Source of the DNA: Pseudo-nitzschia pungens
Lineage: Eukaryota > Bacillariophyta > Bacillariophyceae > Bacillariales > Bacillariaceae
NCBI GenBank assembly: GCA_037355855.1
Contig: CM074762.1
Span: 3,534,001-3,598,000, forward strand
DNA: 64,000 nucleotides
Direction of reading: 5' to 3'
Shown here: positions 1 to 10,709 of the stretch, one piece after another
Position numbering within the stretch: position 1 is the stretch's first letter
Layout: each line of letters opens with the position of its first letter
Position numbers and translations under genes: made by a program
Notes under the pieces: generated by a model
The model's input: the letters and a program-made list of their open reading frames with translations, nothing else
Told to the model about the DNA's origin: nothing
The model's database searches: none

Positions 1-1083
1 CTTTTTCCAAAGCGCTCATGATTCCTGTGTCCTTTTGTTGGTAGAACTGAATCATGTCCGGGGCAAGTGGGAATGCACTATTGCCCTGGAATTCTTCCGG
101 CACTTCTTCTCCAAGTGGGAATAGAAGTTGCCGGAGGTGCTCTTCCTCATCCGCGTAGGTGAGGGGCTTATTTGGTGGTAGCCATTCCACTGTGTCTGCT
201 GGATCATCCGTAATATCCAGTCGGGACAGCGCGTCTGCTGCGTCATTGTCTTTGCCAGCAACATGCTTGACTACCGGGTGGAACTCCTCCATGAGAAGGC
301 GCCACCGGACCATCCTTTGGGTGGGCATCTGCTGATACAGTAGATTGAGGTGGTCTGTGTGAATAATCACATCTTGGCCTCGTAGGATTCCTTCAAACGC
401 TTTGAGTCCTTCCACTATTCCAAGGAGTTCTTTTTCTCCTACAGTGTAATTGAGTTGCGCTGAATTCAATTTCCTTGTGTAGAATCCAAGGGGTTTGCCA
501 TCTTGGCATACAGTTGCTCCCAGTTGCCTATCACTGGCATCTGAGTAGAGGTGAAATGGTTTCGTAAAGTCCGGGAATGCAAGCTTTGCTTCATCTGCGA
601 GCATTCTCTTCGCCTCCATGAAAGCTTTCTGCTCTGCTGGTCCCCAGTACCAATTCATTTTGCCCTTTTTCCCTGCAAGTTTATTGAGGGGGGCCAGGAT
701 GTGGGAGCGTCGCTTCCACATGTCCCTGTAGAAATTGACCATGCCAAGGAACATCTTGAGTTGCTTGGTGTTCTTGGGGGCTTCCAGGCGCTTCATCGCC
801 TCCAGCTTCTTTGGCTGGGGCTGAATGCCCTCTGTTGTTAATAGAAATCCCAGATATTCCACCTCTTTTTGCATGAAAAAGGATTTTCTGAGGTTGGCTC
901 GGAAGCCGGCGTCATCCAGTCTTTGGAGGACTGTATCGATTTTGTCGAGATGATCCTGTTCGGATTCTCCCTCTCGTTGAATGATCAGGATATCATCAAT
1001 ATAGACAAGGACGTAGTCCAGGTCCCCTAGTAGGTTCATCATGACTGATTGGAAGATATCCGGAGCACAAGCAATTCCCATTG
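1..1083 (-). pseudogene. gypsy pol, downstream half: RT palm/thumb and RNase H (fragment)
   Basis: Translating the minus strand from about 1083 to the left edge gives one open frame of roughly 360 codons. It begins with MGIACAPDIFQS, the block that follows the RT fingers. It continues with the polymerase YIDD box (codons near 1000-1020), the connection region and an RNase H domain whose first acidic motif reads HLYSDASD, with further motifs GEKEL, HTDHLNL and KDNDAADALSR. The frame is still open at position 1. It has no start of its own: the upstream half lies at 1967-3064, on the other side of the insertion at about 1084-1966. The coding quality is good, so the split looks recent relative to the age of the element. 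The family call is firm. Whether any full polyprotein is made from this copy is doubtful. Confidence 0.85.
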
Positions 1084-1966
1084 TATGAAGATATCCAGTG
1101 TGCTATGATCTGTGCTAAGGCTCCTGTGTAGAAGGGCTACTGGGGCTACAGTCAGCAACACCCAGTAGCTGACTAACAGGTGCTGAGCTGAGTGCTGAGA
1201 TATGTGCTAATTGGTAGCATACAGGCTTAGCAACAGGCTTAGCAGCAGGTCTATATCCTACTATCCTGTTTAGTATGGATGCTAGCAGAGTTTACTAGGG
1301 TCGACGCGTACGATTTGTACCAATCGTACGTACCCCGAGTAAAGCACCTTTTATGGTGTAGCTAAATGCTACAGGGTTAGGGTTGCTAAGGCTACAAGAT
1401 ACTGAAAGATGCTAGCCTACCATGGTACCATGCTAAGATACCATGCTACCGCCGGGGCCAGGTCATTGGTGTATAATATGTACCATGACTGGATGCCCGG
1501 CCCAAACAGTTACCCAACGCGCTAGCACACGATTCGGTCTAATTAATCGGAGATACCTACGATACTCCGATACGGTTCGCTACTCGTAGGATACAGTACC
1601 AGAGCTACAGGAGTTCTGTTATTATACGAGTTAGCGAGTTAGCGAATCGATGTCACGATACACAATACACGATACAGAGCTGAGCTGCGCTCAGCTCCCT
1701 GTATTCACTCTTTTCTTTATGCTCTAAAATAAACACACCTATCATGCCCTCCCTTACGACTGATTCTGATGTACCTCTAGGGAAGTGCCTTGTATTGCCT
1801 AAGTGTATGCAATAGACCTTGAATGGTCCACTGTAGACTCACCCTTTGCCAGGGATATACGTGTTATTATTGTTAAGGCTTTCCCCTATTTTACAGGCCA
1901 GTATGAGACAGTTATCTACGAGTCGATTAAGTTCCCCGAAGACCGCTGACGAGCGGATATCAACGC
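1084..1966. repeat. LTR-like insertion splitting the gypsy RT (repeat family member A)
   Basis: On the minus strand the RT frame runs to ...KYAYKRL and then falls into foreign sequence, resuming with MGIACAPD about 0.88 kb later. Ungapped gypsy RTs have these two blocks adjacent. The insertion carries no long frame. It shares blocks with the repeats near 20.0-20.5 kb and 24.4-25.1 kb: the CAACAGGCTTAGCAGCAGG word (near 1231), a GTGTATGCAATAG word (about 1801) and CTGTAGACTCAC (about 1832). A short ATTG word occurs at both edges and could be a target-site remnant. The boundaries are approximate. A solo LTR of a copia-type element is my best guess, not proven. Confidence 0.6.
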
Positions 1967-3064
1967 AATTGCCAATCTCTTGTAGGCATATTTTCCCCAT
2001 GGTAAAATGGTGGAGCAGATCTTTTGGCTCTCCTTGCAAATGGGAATGGTATAATATCCTTGGGACAAATCCAGCGCCGTGGCTGATTTGAACTTCTGGA
2101 GCCTTTGGATTGTTTCCCCTATCCGTGGTAGTGGGAATGGTTTCCTTTGGATGGCTGCGTTCATCTTTTGGAAGTCCGTAAGGACCCGAATGTCCCCTGT
2201 CTTCTTGGGTTGACAGAAGGTGGGCGATGCCCATGGTGAGTCATCATCATGGGGGAGCTTTTCCAGGACTCCAATGTCACAAAGCCTAGTGATCTCCTTT
2301 CGAAGTGCTTGTTCAAAGGCGTGTGGTACCGAATAGTACCGCTGCTGGACCGGTTTGACCCCTGGTTGGAGCTCAATGGACACCGGTTCTATATTTCTGA
2401 GTAGTCCCAGCCCTCCTCCAAAGAGAGTGGGGAACTTCTTCAGTGTTTTCTTTAAGGCTTCCTTGGACGCGTCTGTGATCTCCAGGTCATTGACCATAGC
2501 GTCTATATCGACTTTGGAGTAATCTGCATCCAGAATTTTGGATTGCCTCTCTTCCTCCTGTTGGAGGATTGGACTTTGGGTGTTGGCAAAGAATACTGCC
2601 TCACATTTGTCCGGGTCAGTAAGCTCCCCCATTCCCTTCATGGGAATGGAGTCACCCTGCCATTCGATTGTTCGGGAGCTGTATTTTATATCCAGTCCCA
2701 GTTGTGCCATCAGGTCGGATCCTATGATCATGTCATAGGGTACTTCCTCATGGTGGTGATATTCATCCACTTGGAAGGTCCATTTGATGGTCTTGGAGTT
2801 TGAGAATTCTATCAGCCTCAGTCCCACTGAAGCCGCAGACCTGGTTTTAAACTTGCCCCCATAGGTATTGTAGGTGACAGATCTTTGGTCTCGGTTCGTT
2901 AGTTGACTTCGGTCGACAAATTGCCTTAGTATGATGGATTTGGAGCACCCAGAGTCTAGTAGACCCCGAAGCATCTTCCCCCTTCCCTTGTGGTCCAATA
3001 CCTCAACACAGATGTCTGCGAATCTGTTGATGATCCGGGGTCCGGTGTGGATGGTATCAACCAT
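1916..3064 (-). pseudogene. gypsy pol, upstream half: aspartic protease and RT fingers (broken by insertion)
   Basis: This 382-codon frame starts one codon after the gag stop and in the same frame. An N-terminal retropepsin has the active-site motif LLDSGCSKSII (about residues 36-46). A linker leads into the RT start, with PWASPTFCQPKKTGDIRVLTDF and ALDLSQGYYTIPI, the latter holding the first catalytic Asp of RT. The genuine element sequence ends at about 1967 (KYAYKRL). The last ~17 codons, to the stop at 1916, are read from the LTR-like insertion. A protein from this frame would therefore have protease but only a truncated, inactive RT. The rest of pol is at 1-1083. The initiating ATG directly follows TGA, so expression may depend on readthrough. 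Confidence 0.85.
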
Positions 3065-4471
3065 TCAGTTGTGGGATCCTTTCTTTTTAAAGGTCTTTCT
3101 GTACTTTCTTCTGTACTCTTTGAGGTCTCGTTCGGAGATGTCGATCTCGTCATCAGAAACGTCATGGTCAGCTTGGGCCGTGGCCAGTACATAGGAGTAC
3201 TCGTGGTTCGAGAGGTTCCTTCCCCAGTGGGGTTTGGAGTGTTGCTCAGCGTCTGAGTCTTGTTCTTTTGCCACAAAATGCTCCTTGAGCAGGTTGATGG
3301 TTTCCCGGTCGAACTTTCCCTTCTTGGGAGGTCCGCCGGTTAGCTTCCAGCACTTGCCGGCATGGACCTTGCCACAGGTCTTGCATAGCTGTTTGTTGCC
3401 GTTATCCACAGGGCGCTTCTTTTTGCCAGGGGATTTCCCGTGGTGGGTTCCTCCCCCAGAAGCGGTCTTGGGATTCTTCTTGGTACCACCGGTTTGTTTC
3501 TCGAGGTCCACTATGCGTTTGCGGAGTTCATCCTCGTTCCGGATGGTGATTTCCAGATTTTCGAGCTTGTCGATGGTGGTGTTAAAGGATTGGGTGTAGA
3601 CGTCCCAACCAATATGGTCGAGTTTCTCGCGTTGTGAGTGGGTCATGTTGGCATCTAGGATTTCCTTCATGTCCTCCTCTGAGTAACTGGATGGGGCAGT
3701 GCCTTTTGCAGCGCCACTCTCCCAGAGGCAATCGGGTAGATAGCTCTGTAGTTCGGCCATACGGTTTGCCCATGAGCGAATACCGTGTTTCATGTCGATT
3801 TTCGTGTTTCGAATGAATCTTCGGAGCAGGATGTAGGATCGTTTGCCATTCATGTCATTGCCAAAGATTTTGAGCTTGAGGGCATGCATGCATTCCTCAA
3901 TGACATCCTTTCTGTACTCCTGGGTTTGGTAGTACTGGGTGAGGACAGATGAGACCCTTTTCTTGGGGACCGGGTCGTCGAGTGTGACGGACTCCGGTTC
4001 TGTCTCGGACGCCGCCGTAGCAGTCGCGTCGGCGGCGGCTGGGGCGCTGGCGCCCTCCACCGCCTCTTTGGATTTGTCAGCGGGGGGTTCCTTAGGTTCC
4101 CTCATGGCAATCATCTCGAGTTTTTGTTGGATCAGTTGGTTGTTGTGTACCTTGTGTCCTGGTTCGGCATAATATGTCCGACCGAGGACCATTTGGACGA
4201 TGGAGAGTGCCTCGTTGGAGAGGATTCTCTGGAGAACGTCCAGTTTCTGATCTCCTTGGAGTTTCTCATTGCCAACAATTTTCTGGTCAAAGTCTCTCTT
4301 CCAGATGATGAAGAGTTCTGGTCGCTCAGTACCATTGAGAACTTTCAGGTAGTCGCTGAATGCGATTCCGCCTTGTTCGCTGTCTACGTTCATCTTTACG
4401 GTGGTGGCGTCTTCCGGCCAGTCCTCCCGTGTGATGTTGAAAGGTTTCAGTTTGGTTCCTTTGGTCGCCAT
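3065..4471 (-). CDS. gypsy Gag-like polyprotein with zinc knuckle
   Basis: This 468-residue frame starts MATKGTKLKPF. The first half is a capsid-like helical region with no motif I can name. An Ala/Glu-rich acidic linker lies around residues 125-165. Near residue 355 is a nucleic-acid-binding knuckle CKTCGKVHAGKC, spaced CX2CX3HX3C, one residue shorter in each of the last two gaps than the usual retroviral CX2CX4HX4C. Lys/Gly-rich sequence precedes it. The frame ends with a single TGA that is followed in phase by the pol ATG. In LTR elements Gag packages the RNA and forms the particle. The start is supported by the duplicated gag start upstream (4793), which begins the same way (MASKGTKQKPF). 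Confidence 0.8.
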   Translation of the reverse strand: MATKGTKLKPFNITREDWPEDATTVKMNVDSEQGGIAFSDYLKVLNGTERPELFIIWKRDFDQKIVGNEKLQGDQKLDVLQRILSNEALSIVQMVLGRTYYAEPGHKVHNNQLIQQKLEMIAMREPKEPPADKSKEAVEGASAPAAADATATAASETEPESVTLDDPVPKKRVSSVLTQYYQTQEYRKDVIEECMHALKLKIFGNDMNGKRSYILLRRFIRNTKIDMKHGIRSWANRMAELQSYLPDCLWESGAAKGTAPSSYSEEDMKEILDANMTHSQREKLDHIGWDVYTQSFNTTIDKLENLEITIRNEDELRKRIVDLEKQTGGTKKNPKTASGGGTHHGKSPGKKKRPVDNGNKQLCKTCGKVHAGKCWKLTGGPPKKGKFDRETINLLKEHFVAKEQDSDAEQHSKPHWGRNLSNHEYSYVLATAQADHDVSDDEIDISERDLKEYRRKYRKTFKKKGSHN

Positions 4472-4989
4472 GGTGGGTTAATCAGTTGTCTAATAAGTTA
4501 TTTTAGTTACACTATTTCTGTTATCTTGTTGCTTTGAGCTGAACTGGGCAAGAATGATTGCTCCAGCTTTTCCAGTTTTCAGTTCTAGATTAAGTTGCTC
4601 TCGCGATAACTCGTGTTATAACTGATTTTTCCCCTGGTCTGTTCAGTGGTGGGAGTTGTTTCTCTCTCAGGTAGTCACTGAAGGCCACTCCTCCCTTCTC
4701 GGAGTCTATGCTCATCTTCACAGCACTGGCATCTTCCGGCCAGTCCTCGCGAGCAAAGGTAAAGGGTTTCTGTTTGGTTCCTTTAGACGCCATGGTGGGT
4801 TAATCAGTTATTTTATTTAATTTAGTTACACTATTTCTGTTATCTTTGTTGCTTGTGTCGAAATTGAGCAAGAATGATTGCTCAGTTCCTCCAGTTCCTA
4901 TTGCTGGATTTTGGCACTGTTCTCGTGATAACTCGTGTTATAACTGCTTTTTCCCCCTGGTTTGTCCATTGGTGGGAGTTGTTTCTCTC
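4346..4989. repeat. 322-bp tandem duplication of gypsy leader plus gag start
   Basis: Two diverged units, 4346-4667 and 4668-4989, align at a constant offset of 322 bp. Each holds the end of the leader and the first ~40 codons of gag. Landmarks are the two ATG codons at 4471 and 4793 (minus strand), the GGTGGGTTAATCAG word just upstream of each (plus-strand reading), and GATAACTCGTGTTATAACTG at about 4606 and 4928. Confidence 0.8.
4590..4793 (-). pseudogene. Truncated duplicate gag start in the leader
   Basis: This 67-codon frame begins MASKGTKQKPFTFAREDWPE and matches the first ~42 residues of the real gag at 4471. It then runs into leader sequence and stops. It lies inside the 322-bp tandem duplication and upstream of the true gag on the minus strand. 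A transcript started in the LTR would meet this short frame first. It is probably a relic. A regulatory upstream-ORF effect is possible but is only inference. Confidence 0.7.
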
Positions 4990-5815
4990 TTTAGCTCCCG
5001 GGAATCCTGTGGTTCCCCGGAGTTGTTTCTGTTTTTATTTCGTGGGAGTTGTTTCCCGTGGTTCTCCGGCGTTGCTTCTTTCTTAAGCTGTCACCGGGCC
5101 GGTCCCACTTCTCGTTATCCCGTGGGATTAGTGGTGTTTGGGTATTTGGTGTATACCTTTCCGGATATTTTATATATTTCGTTTCTGGTTGGCGTACTCT
5201 TTCGGTCTGTCCATCCACTCAGTGTTGGTCCAATTAGTCCACTCACTGGTTTATGTGTCACTTTTTCAGTGTGTATTTTCGAATTTTTCGATTCTTTCCT
5301 GTTGTCGACCATGGTCCTGTTTAGGTACTTAGGTGTCTCTGTTGCTACTGTTGCTCCCTTACACTGGAGTCGACAGTTGCTGGGGTCGGTTTTCCTTGTG
5401 CTGCAGACACTGGATATCCTTCTCCCTGTTTTGCGTCTTTGTGCCTCCATTTTCTGGCAGTCTTTTGATCTCGTCGGCGCCTTGGTCGATCGGTCTCTTT
5501 CTGCTCATGGTCATCAGCACTCAGCTTGATTTTAAAATCATGCCATACCCCGGGTATACTAGTGATTAGAATAGTAGTGATATGCAAATTGTGAGCCCTA
5601 TTGGTTAGTCTATTTGCTACAGTTCTAAGAGCCCTCCGAATCAGCGATTCTGTCGACTCGCTGATTGTATTTATCCTTATCCTTAATCCAGTCCCGTGTG
5701 TACTCGTGACTGTATTTTTGGTGCACGGCACAGATCTAGAAATCATATCAAAAATGTAACTTGTTTGTTTAGAGCAAAACTCGATTCCACCAGTACTCAT
5801 AATTTCAACCACCAC
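4990..5815 (-). repeat. Putative gypsy 5' LTR/leader
   Basis: This region lies upstream of the duplicated gag start on the minus strand. It has no convincing gene: the long frames in it have no recognisable motif and overlap each other on both strands. The plus strand is pyrimidine-rich around 4930-5140 (purine-rich leader on the element strand). A self-complementary TTGATTTTAAAATCA word lies near 5527. By position this should hold the LTR, but the partner LTR is outside the window, so the ends cannot be fixed. Confidence 0.35.
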
Positions 5816-7474
5816 ACACCTGTCACAAATTGCCGCTTACCATTACCAATTCCAATACCCAATCGCAATACAATTCGCCATTTGCTGTATCGCAATAATT
5901 TTACGGCGTATCGCTGCAATACGCTGTATTGTGGTATGTAATGCAATGCCATTGCGACAATTTTTTTCTACCTGATGATTCCCAGTACAATTGTACAAAA
6001 ATATCGAATTTCCAAATCAATGATTTTTTGTGCCTTTTCCTAGTTTGAAGTCGGGGGAGGAGGGAATTTGTTTTCCGATAAACTTGCATAGGAACTAAAA
6101 AGTACTGCATATAGTAGTAAACTAGACCAATAGATCCACTAAAAATCGAATTGTATATTACAGACTCGTCTGATTCTTAATTCAATCAAATCCAAAAGTA
6201 CCGGTAGTTAGGGACTATTGCACTATTTTGTCAAAATTAGTAGTGGGGTCATTGCATCATTTTGTGGCGGAGATCATCATTGGGCCAGATAATAGCCACC
6301 AGTCCAAAAACAGCGATTGATGAAACATTTTTCTTTACAGGAGTCGAACATGAAAGTTTCCCACCAACTTTTTCGCAAGTCAATTTCTTATCTAATAGTG
6401 ACAGCCTTACAAGCCTACAACTAGTAGTAGTACTACTAGTAGTACTGGTAGGTACTACTAGTTAATAGTACTAGTAATACCAATGCTGAAGACGGCACCA
6501 AGAAGAATTACCATGAATAGTAGGACGTAAAGACGAATTTCAGACCGTCATTTGCTTCCTTCACTTTTCAAGGCTTCCAACAGACAGGGGTTTTATCGAC
6601 TCTTTGCACCCAAACTTCTTGCATTTTGTCTTTTTCCAACCATGTCTGCTTTCGGTGAGTTGCCATCAACAATCAGAATATTGTTATTAGAGGATGTGCT
6701 TTTGGTGTTGATAATGTGGTGGTGGTAATATTATTTTAATAATAGTACTAATATTTTTTGAAACTGTGAGACTTGCTTTCCATCTCGGAGACCTCTAGCA
6801 TGTCGTCGGAAACTTGTTAGCTTTTCATTCATATTTTTAGTAATTATGAACTTCCTGTCAGATGACATATTTTTTGAAACTGTGAGACTTGCTTTCCATC
6901 TCGTAGACCTCTAGCATGTCGTCGTAAACTTGTTAGCTTTTCATTCATATTTTTAGTAATTATGAACTTCCTGTCAGATGATGTCGTAAGTCGTAACCTT
7001 ACACGATGATAAAGCAAAAAAATGGTCAAATTTGTTCTCCAGAGGGGCTGGGAAAGTGGGAAGAAATAAGACTACATCTTCGACATCATAAATTTTAAGC
7101 CAGCAGTATACAAAACAATAAAGCCTATCTCAGAAGACGGTTCTTCGTTGCTGACACAACTCTTCGAATTTCAAAGTTGGTAATGTTCCGAACCTATCGC
7201 TCTTAATTGTTGTTGGCGAGACGAATTGAACTATCGCATTCCTAAAAAATTGAAAAACGTGAATAACGTTAAGTAAGTGAAATTGTGACGGAAAATTTTG
7301 GAAAAAGAGTCGATTCCTGTCAAGGCAATAATAATATGGATTATCCATGAGTATTGCTTCGTTGCTTGTACCGGCCTCTTTGATATTTTCATGCAACACG
7401 CTAGCACCTCAACCGAAGTTCTTCTTTGAAAATACTTGAATAACGTTAAGTAAAACGTTTTTCAAATGTGACCC
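5816..7474. other. Intergenic, no gene seen
   Basis: AT-rich spacer between the retrotransposon and the gene at 7475. The only clear structures are a self-complementary CTAGTAGTAGTACTACTAG cluster at about 6419-6470 and the 116-bp tandem repeat at 6751-6982. The short frames here have no recognisable motif. Confidence 0.6.
6751..6982. repeat. 116-bp tandem repeat, two copies
   Basis: Units 6751-6866 and 6867-6982 are nearly identical. Each starts ATATTTTTTGAAACTGTGAG and ends near CTTCCTGTCAGATGA. A few single-base differences separate them (for example CTCGGAGACC against CTCGTAGACC). No coding content. Confidence 0.9.
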
Positions 7475-8545
7475 ATGATTCAGGTTCGAAGTGTCTCGTA
7501 TCAAGGTCAATTTGCGGCACCGTTGTGCTCCATAATTTTTTCAAGTCCGAAACGGCGAGACCAATCAATCGATAATTTCAACCTTGAGGCACCCCCTACA
7601 GTGCATCAGGAACACTGTCTAACAAGCACAAGGAATAAGAACATGATGGTTCCACCAAGCAGCATTAGCGACGACAGATCGGCGATAAGGCAGGCACTAG
7701 CTATTCTGGAGCAGGAAGGTGTCCATCTAGATACCAGTGAACTTGGTTACGACTTAGATTCTTTCGTCATCGAAGAGGGGATACAAATGCAAAAAAAAGA
7801 GAAACAGCGATCACGATCTAAGTCACCATCGCGGGTGCGAACTTTGAAGAAAAGAAACCCTAATAACGAGAAGAATGCACGTAACAAGTCAATCCTTCAA
7901 CACTTACAAAATCCAAAATTTACCGAGGACGCTTCGGTTTCCTCTTCTTCGTACAGCAGCAGCTCTATGTCATCGAGTTCTGCCAGCACGGATGATAACA
8001 GGGAAGTCGGTGAAAAAGCAAAGAGGAGGAGCCGAAGCAAAGTAAGAACTCGACGTAATTCACCAAAACGACTCGAAGACTTACCAGAAACACCGGAAGA
8101 ACCCGTAAAGTCAGTCAGATTCTCCAAACATGATCACACAGTTTTTGTTCCGCATATTCTTGATTTCACTCCGGAAGAAATTCAACAGTGCTGGATGGAC
8201 GAAGAAGATTACCGTTCCATCAGATCGAGATCCTTAACACTCATCGAAATGATGGAAGACGAGAAAAAGTACCCCATCTCCGCAGATTATATGATTGTAA
8301 ACAAGCATCTTGTATGCGTGAGAGGTTTGGGGGAAAAGACAACGCAATGTACCCGTGAGCTTGAACGAGTGCAACGCAAACTTTACAAGGCTGTTTTCAG
8401 AGTGCAGGAAGAACTTAGAGAAGAAGGCATTGTCGATCCCGAAGCATTAAGAAGAGCTAGCAGAAAATACTCAAAGAAGTCCATAAAGACGGCTCGATTC
8501 GTCGGGATTTCAGACGAAGTGAATGTATCTAGTAAATTCGGTTGA
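7475..8545 (+). CDS. Hypothetical protein, lineage-specific family (paralogue of 22129-22881)
   Basis: 356 codons from the first ATG. A second in-frame ATG pair at 7643 (MMVPPSS) could be the true start, since the first 56 residues are unremarkable. The middle is low complexity: basic RS-like stretches (about residues 110-145 and 185-205) around a Ser-rich block. The C-terminal ~150 residues look like the folded part: VRFSKHDHTVFVP, then CWMDEEDYRSIR, then VCVRGLGEKTT, then long amphipathic helices ending KSIKTARFVGISDE. The same order (VRF, W-x-x-x-E, RGxE, helices, A-x-x-x-G-x-x-D) occurs in the protein at 22129, so the two appear related. I believe such proteins are common in diatoms but can assign no function. 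The arginine/serine repeats may indicate a nuclear location. Confidence 0.75.
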   Translation: MIQVRSVSYQGQFAAPLCSIIFSSPKRRDQSIDNFNLEAPPTVHQEHCLTSTRNKNMMVPPSSISDDRSAIRQALAILEQEGVHLDTSELGYDLDSFVIEEGIQMQKKEKQRSRSKSPSRVRTLKKRNPNNEKNARNKSILQHLQNPKFTEDASVSSSSYSSSSMSSSSASTDDNREVGEKAKRRSRSKVRTRRNSPKRLEDLPETPEEPVKSVRFSKHDHTVFVPHILDFTPEEIQQCWMDEEDYRSIRSRSLTLIEMMEDEKKYPISADYMIVNKHLVCVRGLGEKTTQCTRELERVQRKLYKAVFRVQEELREEGIVDPEALRRASRKYSKKSIKTARFVGISDEVNVSSKFG

Positions 8546-10709
8546 TCACCATCGATGATTCTCATCGATGCCTTTGCGACGCACTCGAGACAAAACAAAA
8601 AGCATAGACGAATAGAAATAGACATATCAAGTAATACTTAACTCCTCATAAAGAACTACGTTCAAGGCTATCAGTCAATACTGTTCTTTCACTGTTATAT
8701 GGCAATCATGCATTGCTGATGTTGCGCCAAAGTAATTTCACAATCCTTTTCAGATACGTGCTTGTGAGAATGAATCCTTGTGGAACTACTAGTAATCATT
8801 CATGGTTGGCATGAGGAAGCAGCAGTAGTACTGACATGGGTCACCAGCTGCTAGTACAGTGCAAAGAACTTCTAGGGTGTTCATCAGACACAAGGAGTTG
8901 CAATAGAAGACGCACTAAATGAATCGTTATTGTATTATTACGTAGTTGTTCAGTGAAAAAATTGCTTTATCCTGGGCCCTGGGTCTTCAAATAACTGTTC
9001 GTTTGGCACATACAAGCTTGTGTATCGATCAATTTTCAACCAATTCAAATCGTTCTTTTTGGGTTAAACTCTCCTCAACTAAGTCCTTATGCCTGGTTAG
9101 ACACTGATAGGCTCGCGCTATTGGTCTATTTTTCATTAGGACTTGAAAAGGGCCCGTTTTGCCCTATAAATGTTATTTTACCGGTTGAAAGGGTTCCACC
9201 TGGCATTTGAACCTCGGGGAAGGTTCTTTTGAAAGCTAAGACACTGAATTTTTGTCCAGGTATAGGTGATAGAAACAGGAAGAGAGTTCTCGTCTTCCGT
9301 TTTATCGTCCAAAGATAGCCTATCGATTAATTAATTAAAATTAATTAATTGTCGTATTTTGCGTGATAACACTAGTTATTTTTGTTTGTTTGTTTGTTTT
9401 AAGTGAGTTTTTTGAACGATGCGCACCTATTTTAACTATTTTAATTCTGTAGTACAACTTTTACATATTTTCTACACAAACGAACAGTTAAAACGGAACG
9501 CACACGTTTCGGTCATCGAACAGTTATTTCGGAACGGAGGAAGTAATAATCAAATTGCAGCAGTAAGATCTTACGGGTAACTTACGTGGTACCTTTCTTC
9601 CTTCGGGGCCTCCCTGTTCTTTTGTGCTGTATCAACGAAATACGAATTACGGTGCTACGGTAAGATTACAGGTAAGGTTAACCTTACATCTTCTACGAAG
9701 AAAAAAAGTCGCACCAATTGCGAGTAACCTTACTTGTACGAGTATTCAATACCGGTATCGCTACTCGTACATTCAACCTGGTGAAGTAGTTACCCGAAAT
9801 CTTACCGATACGTATTGAGTATGGTAAGGCCAAACCTTACCTCGTAACGGTACTTATGCTTTTAGAACAATCATCTCTCAACAAAACAATGTAGGTACCG
9901 GTACTATTATTTCGTAGTCCTTACTCGTACTACAGAATTCTTATCAGCTGTCCCCGGGTTTCAGTAGAAATTAGTAGTCGGGGACGTAGAACCGGGGGAC
10001 AGCTGATAAGAATTTTGTAGTACATAATAATACATATGGTACGTACGTTACAGGTTCCAGACTTGAGACTACAACGACCATGCTTTGATCAAAAACGCGA
10101 ACTTGCTCTTTTTGGGCGGCTTAAATTGCTTCCGTACTGAATCGGACACTTTGGAGAGTTGGAACGCACCTTTATTTTTTGGCACGTCCATCCATAAAGC
10201 CTAATCTGAGGTCCTACTGAAGAGTTCATACGTGCACCCTAGCGGAGTGAATGATGCTTGAAGGCAAGTCATCACACATACCGTACCGTACTTTATGATG
10301 TGGACGGAATATTACCCGTGTGACTTGTGGAGACTGGTGAGGAGTCTCGCAAGAGCAGATCTTACGGAACCTGGTAATTTTTGGTTGAGAAGTGACTCTA
10401 GAAACTGTCGTTCGATTTCTCAACGTAAAGATCACAAACAAAATAATACCGTACGGTTTTAGATTATTACTCGAAGTATCTGAGATCGTAGCAAGATCAT
10501 TTGTTGCGTGCAATTGTCCTTGCAAAGTACCATCATCTCAAATATTTTGAAGTCCATCGGTATTGAACGTTGGAAGAATTATTTGAGATCGGCAAACGGC
10601 AAACGGCACCGGCATTAAGCACCCGCATCAAGCACCCGCATCAAGCACCTCTGTTTACGGTCACATTCTATGTGTACGTGCGAACTCTGATTGAAAGGCA
10701 AGCAGCAAT
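8546..10709. other. Intergenic with small repeats, no gene seen
   Basis: No frame with recognisable content. It contains an AT palindrome at about 9324-9352 (ATTAATTAATT arms), an inverted word CAAACGAACAGTTA (about 9478) against its complement near 8992 that might bound a ~0.5 kb relic, a TGTTTGTTTGTTTGTT tract near 9380 and the MITE at 9927-10023. TACCGGTA and GTAAGGTTA-type words are frequent. Confidence 0.6.
9927..10023. mobile_element. 97-bp palindromic MITE (copy 1)
   Basis: Almost the whole element is an inverted repeat. The left arm GTACTACAGAATTCTTATCA continues into GCTGTCCCC, and the right arm is its near-perfect complement ending AATTTTGTAGTAC. Mismatches are few, and the short centre contains AGAAATTAGTAG. 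A second copy with the same ends and a similar centre is at 36916-37011. It has no coding capacity. Confidence 0.8.

Larger units (their letters stand above)
1..5815 (-). mobile_element. Ty3/gypsy LTR retrotransposon, 5' portion (cut by left edge)
   Basis: Read on the minus strand, the region gives in order a possible LTR/leader (about 5815-4472), gag with a zinc knuckle, an aspartic protease, reverse transcriptase and RNase H. This is the gag-PR-RT-RH order of Ty3/gypsy elements. The integrase and 3' LTR would lie left of the window. The copy is not intact: a ~0.88 kb LTR-like sequence interrupts RT, a TGA separates gag from pol, and the leader with the gag start is duplicated. The right boundary is uncertain, since I could not compare the two LTRs. 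Confidence 0.8.

Noticed and set aside
4846..5529. 227-codon frame on the plus strand
   Set aside because: It runs antisense to the gypsy leader/LTR region, is Phe/Leu/Ser-rich from a pyrimidine-rich strand and has no motif. An opposite-strand frame overlaps it.
5345..5815. 156-codon minus-strand frame in the putative LTR
   Set aside because: No recognisable domain; low-complexity Arg/Thr content and position inside the LTR/leader make chance likely.
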